DNA of 64,000 bases from Sphingobacterium sp. SGR-19. GTDB taxonomy: Bacteria > Bacteroidota > Bacteroidia > Sphingobacteriales > Sphingobacteriaceae. Of this stretch, positions 1 to 8,214 are shown one piece after another. The first letter of the stretch is position 1. The number at the start of each line of letters is the position of its first letter. The notes under the pieces are model-generated. The model searched no databases. It saw only the letters and a program-made list of their open reading frames with translations, and was not told the origin of the DNA. The DNA is taken from the NCBI RefSeq assembly GCF_011043555.1, contig NZ_JAAKGS010000003.1, forward strand, positions 124,001 to 188,000. Reading direction: 5' to 3'. Both the position numbers and the translations under genes were made by a program.

Positions 1-1
1 A

Positions 2-298
2 GACTTAATCGATGAAATACTTATAGAACGTCGGAAAGAACTATGGGGAGAAGGTTTTGCCCTTTCTGATATTATCCGCACCCAGAGATCGGTTATACGA
101 AAAGCATTTTTAAACAATGATGGCACCCCCATCCAAGTCGAGGTTACCACACCGGATGGTGAGTTAAAAAAAGTAAACGGGCAGGGGCATCGCGTTGTTA
201 ATTTTCCTGATGGCAAAGCTTTCACAGCCAACAGTCGCTATTATATTTTTGCAATTCCAGACGACGAGATCCGCAGGAATCCTAATCTGAACAATTAA
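2..298 (+). CDS. SusD/RagB family outer-membrane lipoprotein, C-terminal fragment
   Basis: The window opens inside this gene; only the last 98 residues are visible, in frame from base 2 to a TAA at 296-298. The segment ERRKELWGEGF, a following aspartate/arginine stretch, and the ending YYIFAIPDDEIRRNPNLNN are the standard C-terminal signature of SusD-like nutrient-binding lipoproteins, which sit on the cell surface beside a SusC/RagA TonB-dependent porin. The partner susC and any catabolic genes would lie off the left edge. It is a different gene from the complete susD at 54005. A strong bidirectional terminator follows it. The substrate cannot be told from this fragment. Confidence 0.88.
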   Translation, partial: DLIDEILIERRKELWGEGFALSDIIRTQRSVIRKAFLNNDGTPIQVEVTTPDGELKKVNGQGHRVVNFPDGKAFTANSRYYIFAIPDDEIRRNPNLNN

Positions 299-307
299 TT
301 CATTAAA

Positions 308-343
308 AAAGAGGCGATCCGAGAAAATCTGGATTGCCTCTTT
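308..343. terminator. Bidirectional intrinsic terminator
   Basis: A 13-bp stem (308-320 with 331-343, one G-U pair) closes a 10-base loop. A run of A on the left and T on the right gives each strand a U-tract. It separates the convergent SusD fragment and TPR gene. Confidence 0.8.
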
Positions 344-359
344 CATCACACAGATATCG

Positions 360-1031
360 CTATTTTAAATTATCCCGATAAACTTTCGCTTTTTTCACCT
401 CCGTTTGGATGTCTTTACGGGAAGCATCATAGCTAAGTACTTTTTCATAATCAGTTACAGCCTTGTTATAAGCATCTGTCGCTTTCGCTTTATTATAATT
501 AGCTGCTCCCGATGTCCCGGTCAAAATACCAAGGTCACGATAGGCTATCGCTCTATTTTGATACAGTTTCGCATCATTTGGTGTAATTGCTACCGCTTTG
601 CTATAATCCTCGATAGCAGTTTTTAATAATTGCTCTTTTGCGGCATTGTCTAATTTACTTCCATTCGCAACCGCCAAATTGCTACTTGCCTTACCTTTAT
701 AATAATAGGCTGAAGTATGTTTAGGGTCTAAGGAGATGACTTTTTTAAATGTTTCGATAGCCTTATTATAATCTCCATTATGGAATTGAGAATATCCCAA
801 TAAATATTGTACGTCTGGATCGTTTGCTTCCGTAGGAAGTGCTTTTTGTAAGTGGGAAGCTGCTGATTTAAAATCGCCTTCCAATAACGCTTTCTGACCT
901 AAACGAACATTTGGATTGCTATGCTGAGCTTGCTCCTGTCCCTGAACTGTTAATGTAAATAAAGCAAGTGTAGCCGAAGCTAAGCCTAATTTCACTGCTC
1001 TCCATGGGTTACTCAAAAATCTCCGTTTCAT
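360..1031 (-). CDS. Secreted tetratricopeptide-repeat (TPR) protein
   Basis: The 223-residue product begins with a basic stretch and a hydrophobic segment (about residues 14-30, ending near VQGQ) that looks like a signal peptide. The rest is a chain of about four TPR-like helical pairs: ALLEGDFKSAASHLQKAL, then a copy with YLLGYSQFHNGDYNKAIETF, a third around AIEDYSKAVAITPND, and a fourth around KAVTDYEKVLSYDAS. TPRs are protein-binding scaffolds, so a periplasmic assembly or adaptor role is likely but the partner is unknown. It is monocistronic, convergent with the SusD fragment and divergent from lon. Similar proteins are common and uncharacterised in Sphingobacteriaceae. Confidence 0.8.
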   Translation of the reverse strand: MKRRFLSNPWRAVKLGLASATLALFTLTVQGQEQAQHSNPNVRLGQKALLEGDFKSAASHLQKALPTEANDPDVQYLLGYSQFHNGDYNKAIETFKKVISLDPKHTSAYYYKGKASSNLAVANGSKLDNAAKEQLLKTAIEDYSKAVAITPNDAKLYQNRAIAYRDLGILTGTSGAANYNKAKATDAYNKAVTDYEKVLSYDASRKDIQTEVKKAKVYRDNLK

Positions 1032-1281
1032 ATAATTTGTTTTATTCTATGCTAATTTTTATTACGCACTATTTCATTGGAATAAATGTCTGCTAAATAG
1101 TTTAACAACACAATGCGAAGTTATAAACATTTCCACATTTTATTTATAACATAATGTTTTTGTCATCTGCCTTTTTAACAGGTTTCCCTGTTTACTTAAC
1201 ATAAATGATACCAAATTTTAAAGTTGGCATTTCTCTTGCACATACTGATTCCATAATTACTATCTCAGAAATCAGTTAAAA

Positions 1282-1300
1282 TTCTGACAGATTGTCGGAA
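1282..1300. promoter_or_regulatory. Near-perfect palindrome upstream of lon, candidate operator
   Basis: Two 8-base arms (TTCTGACA and TGTCGGAA, 7 of 8 complementary) flank a 3-base centre, ending 14 bases before the lon ATG. The size and symmetry fit a dimeric repressor site. The rest of the 283-base gap (1032-1314) is AT-rich with no other gene or clear structure. The regulator is not known. Confidence 0.4.
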
Positions 1301-1314
1301 GAACACACGCATAT

Positions 1315-3774
1315 ATGAATAAAAACGACACATTTGATATCAAACACGTATTTTCTGTCATAAACGAAGACACGGAGTTTTTTCCGTTGTTAAGCTCGCA
1401 GGATGAAGAAGAGATGACGAAAGCGGATATACCTGAAATATTACCTATACTCCCCTTAAGGAACACAGTGCTTTTCCCTGGCGTAGTCATCCCCATTACA
1501 GTGGGGCGTGACAAATCCATTAAATTAGTAAAGGAAGCTTATAAAGGGGATCGCACGATTGGTGTCGTGTCTCAAAAAGACATGAGTATCGAAGAACCTA
1601 CGCTAGATCAACTCCATAAAATCGGTACTGCGGCTAATATCATTAAAATTTTGCAAATGCCCGATGGAAATACTACAGTAATCATCCAGGGCAAGCAGCG
1701 ATTTAAGATAACGGAGATGGTCTCTGCTGATCCCTATTTAAAAGCAAAAGTGGAACGTGTAGCAGAAGATAAACCCAAAGTATCGAGCAGAGAATTTAAA
1801 GCCTTGATCTCGTCTATTAAGGAGATGGCACTGCAAATTATCCAGCTCTCGCCTAATCTTCCCAGTGAAGCTGGTCTAGCAATTAAAAATATTGAGAGTC
1901 CGACATTTCTGGTGAATTTTATTTCCTCGAATATGTCTCTGGAGATTGAACAGAAACAAGAACTGTTAGAGACAAAAGACTTTGTGAAACGCGCTAAAAT
2001 CCTATTGGAGCATCTCACGACCGAAATCCAAATGTTGGAGCTAAAAAATCAAATCCAGAACAAAGTCCGGGTAGATTTGGACAAACAGCAACGGGACTAT
2101 TTCCTGAACCAGCAACTCAAGACTATCCAAGAGGAACTTGGAGGTAACACGCCTGACTTGGAAATGCAAGAGCTGGAAAACCGAGCTAAAGCGAAGAAAT
2201 GGCCAGCAGAAGTGCAAAAGCATTTCAATAAAGAGTTGGAGAAGCTCGGACGTATTAACCCGGCTGCTGCCGATTACTCCGTCCAGATTAACTATTTAGA
2301 GTTATTACTCGATTTGCCTTGGGGAGAGTATACGAAAGATAACTTTGATTTAAATAGAGCAATAAAAGTCCTTGATAAAGACCACTATGGATTAGAAAAA
2401 GTTAAGCAACGCATTATCGAATATCTAGCGGTATTAAAGCTTAAAAATGACATGAAAGCGCCTATCCTTTGTTTGGTAGGGCCTCCAGGTGTCGGAAAGA
2501 CATCCCTGGGAAAATCTATAGCAAAGGCATTGGGACGTAAATATACACGTATGGCACTAGGTGGTATCCGCGATGAAGCAGAAATCCGCGGACACCGAAA
2601 AACCTATATTGGTGCTATGCCCGGGCGCATTATCCAATCTCTTAATAAGGCAGGAACATCCAACCCTGTCTTCGTTCTCGATGAGATAGATAAGCTAGGT
2701 GCGGATTTCAAAGGAGATCCATCATCTGCCTTGCTGGAAGTATTAGATCCAGAGCAAAACACGAACTTTTATGATCATTATGTAGAGATGGAATACGACC
2801 TTTCTAAAGTCATGTTTATCGCTACCGCAAACTCATTGAATGGTATCCAGCCCGCTCTGTTGGATCGTATGGAAATCATTGAAGTAAATGGTTATACAAT
2901 CGAAGAAAAGATAGAAATTGCCAAAAAACATCTTCTTCCGAAGCAACTTCAGCAACACGGACTTGCAAAAAAAGATATTTCGCTAACTAACAAAGTGATT
3001 GAGAAAATCATTGAGGAATATACGCGGGAATCGGGTGTGCGTGGTTTAGAAAAGAAAATTGGCTCTATCGTACGGGGCGTAGCCACACGTATTGTTATGG
3101 AGAAGGAATATAATCCGAAAATAACCCCGCAAATGGCAGAGGAGATTCTTGGCGCTCCCCTATTTGACAAAGATTTGTATGAAGACAATGAGACAGCCGG
3201 TGTTGTTACAGGACTTGCCTGGACCGCAGTTGGGGGCGATATTCTATTCATCGAATCGAGTTTAAGCCCTGGAAAAGGAAAGCTAAGCTTAACTGGTAAC
3301 CTGGGAGATGTGATGAAAGAATCTGCTGCGATTGCAATGGCATACCTAAGATCCCATGCGGAAGAGTTTGGTATAGATTATAATGTGTTTGACAAATGGG
3401 ATGTTAATATCCACGTTCCGGCAGGTGCTACACCAAAAGATGGCCCTTCTGCCGGTGTAACAATGTTAACCGCTCTAACCTCCCTTTTCACACAACGAAA
3501 AGTAAAAGAAAAACTGGCAATGACCGGTGAAATCACGTTACGTGGGCGTGTACTCCCAGTTGGTGGTATACAGGAAAAAATATTAGCTGCGAAACGCGCC
3601 AATATCAGGGAAATCATTTTGTGCAAGGCGAATGAAAAAGATGTTTTGGAAATCAAGGAAGACTATGTCAAAGATTTGAAATTCCATTATGTAACCAAAA
3701 TGTCTGAAGTTATTGACATTGCACTTTTAAAGCAGAAAGTTAAGCACCCAAAGGATTTGAATCGTATAAATTAG
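1315..3774 (+). CDS. lon: ATP-dependent Lon protease
   Basis: This is a full-length (819 aa) LonA-type AAA+ serine protease, which degrades misfolded and selected regulatory proteins in the cytoplasm. In order it has an N-terminal substrate-binding domain (from about residue 40, ILPLRNTVLFPG), a coiled-coil linker, the AAA+ module with Walker A GPPGVGKT at 389-396 and Walker B FVLDEID, and the C-terminal protease domain. The catalytic dyad is Ser712 in KDGPSAG and Lys755 in GGIQEKILAA; the spacing of 43 matches E. coli Ser679/Lys722. The first 40 or so acidic residues are an extension seen in Bacteroidota Lon. It is monocistronic with its own terminator and a palindrome just upstream that could mediate stress control. 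Confidence 0.98.
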   Translation: MNKNDTFDIKHVFSVINEDTEFFPLLSSQDEEEMTKADIPEILPILPLRNTVLFPGVVIPITVGRDKSIKLVKEAYKGDRTIGVVSQKDMSIEEPTLDQLHKIGTAANIIKILQMPDGNTTVIIQGKQRFKITEMVSADPYLKAKVERVAEDKPKVSSREFKALISSIKEMALQIIQLSPNLPSEAGLAIKNIESPTFLVNFISSNMSLEIEQKQELLETKDFVKRAKILLEHLTTEIQMLELKNQIQNKVRVDLDKQQRDYFLNQQLKTIQEELGGNTPDLEMQELENRAKAKKWPAEVQKHFNKELEKLGRINPAAADYSVQINYLELLLDLPWGEYTKDNFDLNRAIKVLDKDHYGLEKVKQRIIEYLAVLKLKNDMKAPILCLVGPPGVGKTSLGKSIAKALGRKYTRMALGGIRDEAEIRGHRKTYIGAMPGRIIQSLNKAGTSNPVFVLDEIDKLGADFKGDPSSALLEVLDPEQNTNFYDHYVEMEYDLSKVMFIATANSLNGIQPALLDRMEIIEVNGYTIEEKIEIAKKHLLPKQLQQHGLAKKDISLTNKVIEKIIEEYTRESGVRGLEKKIGSIVRGVATRIVMEKEYNPKITPQMAEEILGAPLFDKDLYEDNETAGVVTGLAWTAVGGDILFIESSLSPGKGKLSLTGNLGDVMKESAAIAMAYLRSHAEEFGIDYNVFDKWDVNIHVPAGATPKDGPSAGVTMLTALTSLFTQRKVKEKLAMTGEITLRGRVLPVGGIQEKILAAKRANIREIILCKANEKDVLEIKEDYVKDLKFHYVTKMSEVIDIALLKQKVKHPKDLNRIN

Positions 3775-3780
3775 TTTCAT

Positions 3781-3808
3781 AAGCCCGCGATCATAAAGCG
3801 GGCTTTTT
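3781..3808 (+). terminator. Intrinsic terminator of lon
   Basis: An 8-bp GC-rich stem (AAGCCCGC with GCGGGCTT) is followed by a T5 run, 7 bases after the lon stop codon. Confidence 0.88.
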
Positions 3809-3836
3809 ATGTAAGAATTATTTATTTTAGTACCCA

Positions 3837-4325
3837 ATGATTGAACTTTATACAGATGGCGCATCAAGCGGCAATCCAGGTCCAGGTGGTTACGGCACGA
3901 TTTTAAGAACAGTTTATCAAGGTAGCAACCCCGTATTTCAAGGCAAGCTTATCGAAAAGGAATTTTCTGGTGGTTTTAGAAAAACGACCAATAATCGTAT
4001 GGAGCTTTTAGCGGTGATCGTAGGCCTGGAAGCGCTCAAAAATACCAATCAAAAAGTCACTATATATTCCGACTCCAAATATGTTATCGATGCTATCGAG
4101 AAAAAGTGGGTATATGGTTGGATGCAGAAAGGATTTCTAGGTAAAAAGAACAAGGATCTCTGGATGAGGCTGATGATTTTATATAAACAACATCAAATCA
4201 AGTTGGTTTGGGTAAAAGGCCACGCCGGACATCCGTTGAATGAACGTTGCGACCAACTGGCCGTAAAAGCTTCAAAAGATAAAGCCAACTGGCAGATCGA
4301 CTCAGTCTTTGAAGCAACGATATAA
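3837..4325 (+). CDS. rnhA: Ribonuclease HI
   Basis: The 162-residue enzyme cleaves the RNA strand of RNA-DNA hybrids, such as R-loops and Okazaki primers. The family's catalytic carboxylates are all present: Asp7 (YTDGASSGNPGPGG), Glu56 (NNRMELLA), Asp79 (YSDSKYV) and Asp139 (NERCDQLA), with the flexible-loop His129 in VKGHAGHP. The basic handle region (WMQKGFLGKKNKDLW) typical of type 1 bacterial RNase HI is also there. The gene sits 28 bases beyond the lon terminator and ends 5 bases before the convergent SIMPL-domain gene. Length and motifs are normal. Confidence 0.97.
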   Translation: MIELYTDGASSGNPGPGGYGTILRTVYQGSNPVFQGKLIEKEFSGGFRKTTNNRMELLAVIVGLEALKNTNQKVTIYSDSKYVIDAIEKKWVYGWMQKGFLGKKNKDLWMRLMILYKQHQIKLVWVKGHAGHPLNERCDQLAVKASKDKANWQIDSVFEATI

Positions 4326-4330
4326 CGATA

Positions 4331-5065
4331 TTATTTCGCCGTGTAACTTGCTTTTACGGTAATATTCGCTGTCTTATTTCGAGCCGTTGTATTAAAAGCA
4401 CCCCCATACGAATATTCCTCATTGTCATTTTGCCCCGTGATCTGGAAAATACCTAAATCTGCTTTGATTAAATCTCCTAACGCCGAGCCTGCCTCTGTAG
4501 CAATGTTCGCAGCACGTTGTTTTGCGTTTTCGGATGCTTGGGAGATCAATTCCAATTTCAAGTCTTCCAATTTCGAATAGTAATAGTTAGGCGAGTTTGA
4601 ACTCAACTCGATGCCTTGTGAAATCAACGTGGATATTTCACGCGAAGCATTATCTACTTTATCTAAATCTTTTGATTCGATGCTCACATTCTGCGACAGA
4701 TTATAACCCGTGAATGTATTATAGCTGTTTCCTTGTCCGTCTGAATGGTAAGAAAACTCCCGGTTGATGTTGACCGCGTTAAATACAATCTCTTTTGGAT
4801 TAATACCTTGTTGTTCCAAAAATTGGCGCACCAAATCCCTGTCCTTTTTTAACTGTTCTGACGCTGCACTTAAATCCATCGATTTACGGTTGAAGTATGC
4901 TGACCATTTTACAATATCCGATTCGAAATCCTTTTTGGCATTTCCCGTAACGTTTATTGTATTGCTGATTTTGTACTTATATTTATAGGCATTCGCCAAT
5001 ACCGCAGCGAAAATCACGATAGCCAGGCCCCCTATGACTGCTGCAATTATACTATTTGATTTCAT
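4331..5065 (-). CDS. SIMPL-domain (DUF541) secreted or membrane-anchored protein
   Basis: The product is about 244 residues when started at the Met at 5065. An in-frame ATG at 5149 would add 28 residues before the hydrophobic segment, but the 5065 start places the transmembrane or signal segment (SIIAAVIGGLAIVIFAAVLA) right at the N-terminus, as is usual. The remainder matches the SIMPL fold: ISNTINVTGNAKKDFESD at the start of the domain, an alternating beta/alpha body, and the ending ANITVKASY. E. coli YggE belongs to this family and is linked to oxidative stress, but the molecular function is unclear. It is convergent with rnhA with almost no gap. Confidence 0.82.
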   Translation of the reverse strand: MKSNSIIAAVIGGLAIVIFAAVLANAYKYKYKISNTINVTGNAKKDFESDIVKWSAYFNRKSMDLSAASEQLKKDRDLVRQFLEQQGINPKEIVFNAVNINREFSYHSDGQGNSYNTFTGYNLSQNVSIESKDLDKVDNASREISTLISQGIELSSNSPNYYYSKLEDLKLELISQASENAKQRAANIATEAGSALGDLIKADLGIFQITGQNDNEEYSYGGAFNTTARNKTANITVKASYTAK

Positions 5066-5294
5066 ATTTGTTTTTATATAATGATACGGATGTTTCCCAC
5101 CAATTTCCATGCCTAATTCATATGAAGATAATTGTTTTCTAAAGGCCATATGGAATATCCAGATTATTTTGATTCGCGCCGTGTTTTGTAAACATGGATA
5201 ATTAATTGACTTTTTACGTTTTAATTCTTACTTTCAGCACAAATTAGTTAATTCACCCCGATGACACCTGCATGGGCTTGAATAATTCAATCAG

Positions 5295-8036
5295 ATGAAA
5301 ATTAGTATAACCTCTACGTTAAGTATCTTATTACTCGTATCTACCGGATTTGCACAGAAACGCCCATTAGATCACAGCGTTTATGATAATTGGAAAAGTA
5401 TTAACAATGCTGAAGTTAGCAAAACCGGACAATTCATCCAATACCAGATTACCCCACAAGAAGGGGACGCGCTGTTCGAGCTCAAAAGTAAGGATAATGA
5501 ACTCCTTTTTTCTTTACCACGTGTCGCAGACGCAAAGCTTACGCAGGATGAATCTTTTCTTATTGCCAAGATCAAACCCACTTTCGAAGAAACCAGACAA
5601 GCAAAAATCAAAAAGAAGAAAAATGCGGATATGCCGAAGGACTCCTTAATTATACTCAATATACAACAACAAGAACAGTGGAAAATTCCCGCGATCAGCA
5701 CCTACAAACTAGCTCAGAACAAAAATGAATACGTGGCCTTTCTTGGCGCTGATTCCGTTTCTATCCTTCACCTAAGAAACCTTGTTACGGGAGACACATT
5801 GAATTTCTGGAAAGTAGACCAATTCGCGTGGAGCCCGAATGAAGATTTTCTGTTATTTTCAAAGAAGAATAAAGCGAAAGATTCCCTTTCAACTGATGCC
5901 GGACTCTATATTTTTGACATAGCCAATAAAAGATTAAAAAAAATCAGCAATGGTCAAGGTAATTATAAGGAACTACTTTTCGATGATAATGGTACACAAC
6001 TCGCCTTTCTCGCTGATAAAACGCCAGAGAAATCCCTTCTTAGAGACTTCAAGCTTTACTACTATACGCCTCAACTTGACACCGCTCACATTATTGCTAG
6101 CCAACAAAGTGTTGACATGCCGTCCCGATGGTATGTAAGCGGTGACGGGGAACTTAAATTCAGTGCAAACGGAGAAAAACTGTTTTTTGGACTAGCACCG
6201 ATCCCGAAAGTAAAAGATACCACATTAGTCGATTTTGAACATGCACAGGTAGACATCTGGCATTGGAAAGACGATTATATACAGCCACAACAGCTTGCCA
6301 ATCTGAAACGGGATAAAAGCAAAAATTTCCTATCGGTAACTTATCCAAAAAATGGTAATCGCATCGTGCCCCTTGTTGATGACACGTTCAACCACACCCG
6401 TAGCACGGACGACGCTAATAACGAATGGATATTGGCTGCATCTGATTTTGGCAAACGCATAGCTTCGCAATGGGAAGGTTTTGCCCTCACCGATATAGAT
6501 GTCGTATCGACCCTATCCGGCGAAAAACGGACGGTGAAAGAAAACCTAAATGGTTATGCCCATTTATCGCCAAAAGGAGATTTTGTACTCTATTTTGATC
6601 GCGAAACCGGTAATTGGCATAGCTACCATATTTCCTCGGGAAGAGTGGTTTTGTTAAACGATGGTTTGCCCGTGAGTTTCGTTGACGAAGAAAATGATTC
6701 CCCTACCTTACCAGGCGCTTATGGTATAGCCGGTTGGTCTACAGATGGCAAAGATGTATACATTTATGATCGGTATGATATATGGAAATTTAATTTGGCA
6801 GGAAAAGGAAAAGAACTACTCACTAACGGTGAGGGGCGTGCAACCCAAACCATTTTCCGCTATGTCGATTTAAATCAAAACGATAATCCACGATACAAAA
6901 CAACGCTTATCCCTGACAGACAAAATGTTTTTATCACTGGATTTAACGAAAGCACCAAATATAACGGCGTGTATACAGTAAACACTTCTAAAAACAGAAA
7001 ACCAAATGAAATCTTTTCTGATGGATATACATTCCGGAACTTTAAACGTGCATTGGATGGCGAAACGGTTATATATACCAAAGAAAATTACACCCATGCT
7101 CCCGATTTATATGTAAGCAAACAGTTCAAGAATGAATCCCGTCTTACCGATATCAATCCGCAGCAAGCGACCTATAATTGGGGAACGGCAGAATTGGTAC
7201 AATGGACGACGCCGTCTGGTTTTGCAGCGGAAGGTATTTTATATAAACCCGAGAACTTTGATCCAAACAAGAAATACCCGATTATTGCTTATTTCTATGA
7301 GAAGTTAAGCAATGGACTATATACATATCAAGCTCCAGCTCCCACTCCTTCCCGATTGAATATTCCTTATTATGTAAGTAACGAATATTTGGTATTTGCG
7401 CCAGATATACGCTATGAAATAGGCTACCCGGGAAAATCCGCAGAGGAATATGTAAATTCTGGCATGCGTTATTTAGCACAGAATCCTTGGGTTGACTCCA
7501 CTAAAATGGCTATTCAAGGACAAAGCTGGGGCGGTTATCAAGTGGCGCATCTAATTACGCGGACGGATATGTATGCGGCGGCGTGGAGTGGAGCACCGGT
7601 TGTTAACATGACATCTGCATATGGCGGTATCCGTTGGCAAAGTGGTATGTCCAGACAATTCCAATACGAACGAACACAGTCTCGCATAGGGAAGACATTG
7701 TGGGAGGACCGTGACCGTTATATCGAAAATTCACCATTATTCTTTTTGGATCGGGTAATGACACCTGTTGCGATTATGCACAATGATAGTGATGGCGCAG
7801 TTCCCTGGTATCAAGGCATCGAGATGTTTACGGCATTACGACGATTACAGAAACCAGTGTGGCTGTTAAACTATAATGGAGACGAACATAATCTTATGAA
7901 AAGGCAAAACCGAAAAGACATTCAAATCCGGCAAGCTCAATTCTTCGACCACTTCCTCAAAGGCAAACCTACTGCTCCGTGGATTGAACATGGAGTTCCG
8001 GCAAAACACAAAGGAATAGACTGGGGATTTGAATAA
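5295..8036 (+). CDS. Secreted S9-family (prolyl oligopeptidase-like) serine peptidase
   Basis: The 913-residue protein has an N-terminal signal peptide (ISITSTLSILLLVSTGFAQ), a long WD/beta-propeller-like region to about residue 640, and a C-terminal alpha/beta-hydrolase domain. The catalytic triad is visible: Ser744 in GQSWGGYQ, Asp833 in HNDSDGAVPW and His865 in GDEHNLMKRQ. S9 enzymes of this layout (DPP4 or acylaminoacyl-peptidase type) remove short peptides from oligopeptides, here probably in the periplasm. The residues that would bind the substrate amino terminus in DPP4 cannot be assigned by eye, so the specificity is open. It stands alone and is followed by a hairpin terminator. Confidence 0.92.
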   Translation: MKISITSTLSILLLVSTGFAQKRPLDHSVYDNWKSINNAEVSKTGQFIQYQITPQEGDALFELKSKDNELLFSLPRVADAKLTQDESFLIAKIKPTFEETRQAKIKKKKNADMPKDSLIILNIQQQEQWKIPAISTYKLAQNKNEYVAFLGADSVSILHLRNLVTGDTLNFWKVDQFAWSPNEDFLLFSKKNKAKDSLSTDAGLYIFDIANKRLKKISNGQGNYKELLFDDNGTQLAFLADKTPEKSLLRDFKLYYYTPQLDTAHIIASQQSVDMPSRWYVSGDGELKFSANGEKLFFGLAPIPKVKDTTLVDFEHAQVDIWHWKDDYIQPQQLANLKRDKSKNFLSVTYPKNGNRIVPLVDDTFNHTRSTDDANNEWILAASDFGKRIASQWEGFALTDIDVVSTLSGEKRTVKENLNGYAHLSPKGDFVLYFDRETGNWHSYHISSGRVVLLNDGLPVSFVDEENDSPTLPGAYGIAGWSTDGKDVYIYDRYDIWKFNLAGKGKELLTNGEGRATQTIFRYVDLNQNDNPRYKTTLIPDRQNVFITGFNESTKYNGVYTVNTSKNRKPNEIFSDGYTFRNFKRALDGETVIYTKENYTHAPDLYVSKQFKNESRLTDINPQQATYNWGTAELVQWTTPSGFAAEGILYKPENFDPNKKYPIIAYFYEKLSNGLYTYQAPAPTPSRLNIPYYVSNEYLVFAPDIRYEIGYPGKSAEEYVNSGMRYLAQNPWVDSTKMAIQGQSWGGYQVAHLITRTDMYAAAWSGAPVVNMTSAYGGIRWQSGMSRQFQYERTQSRIGKTLWEDRDRYIENSPLFFLDRVMTPVAIMHNDSDGAVPWYQGIEMFTALRRLQKPVWLLNYNGDEHNLMKRQNRKDIQIRQAQFFDHFLKGKPTAPWIEHGVPAKHKGIDWGFE

Positions 8037-8060
8037 AAACCTAAAAAAAACAAAAATAAT

Positions 8061-8092
8061 AATGCGACTTCACTAAAAAAGTTGCATTTTTC
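8061..8092 (+). terminator. Intrinsic terminator after the S9 peptidase gene
   Basis: An 8-bp stem (AATGCGAC with GTTGCATT, one G-U pair) is followed by a T-rich tract, 25 bases past the stop codon. Confidence 0.65.
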
Positions 8093-8214
8093 ATTATTAC
8101 AACCATCAAAAGACAAAATATCTTTATTTTTTTCATTTTTTACTTTCATTTCCAAAAATAAACGTAATTTTACACCGAAAAATCAACCGAAACTATAAAA
8201 ATATTATAAAAAAA

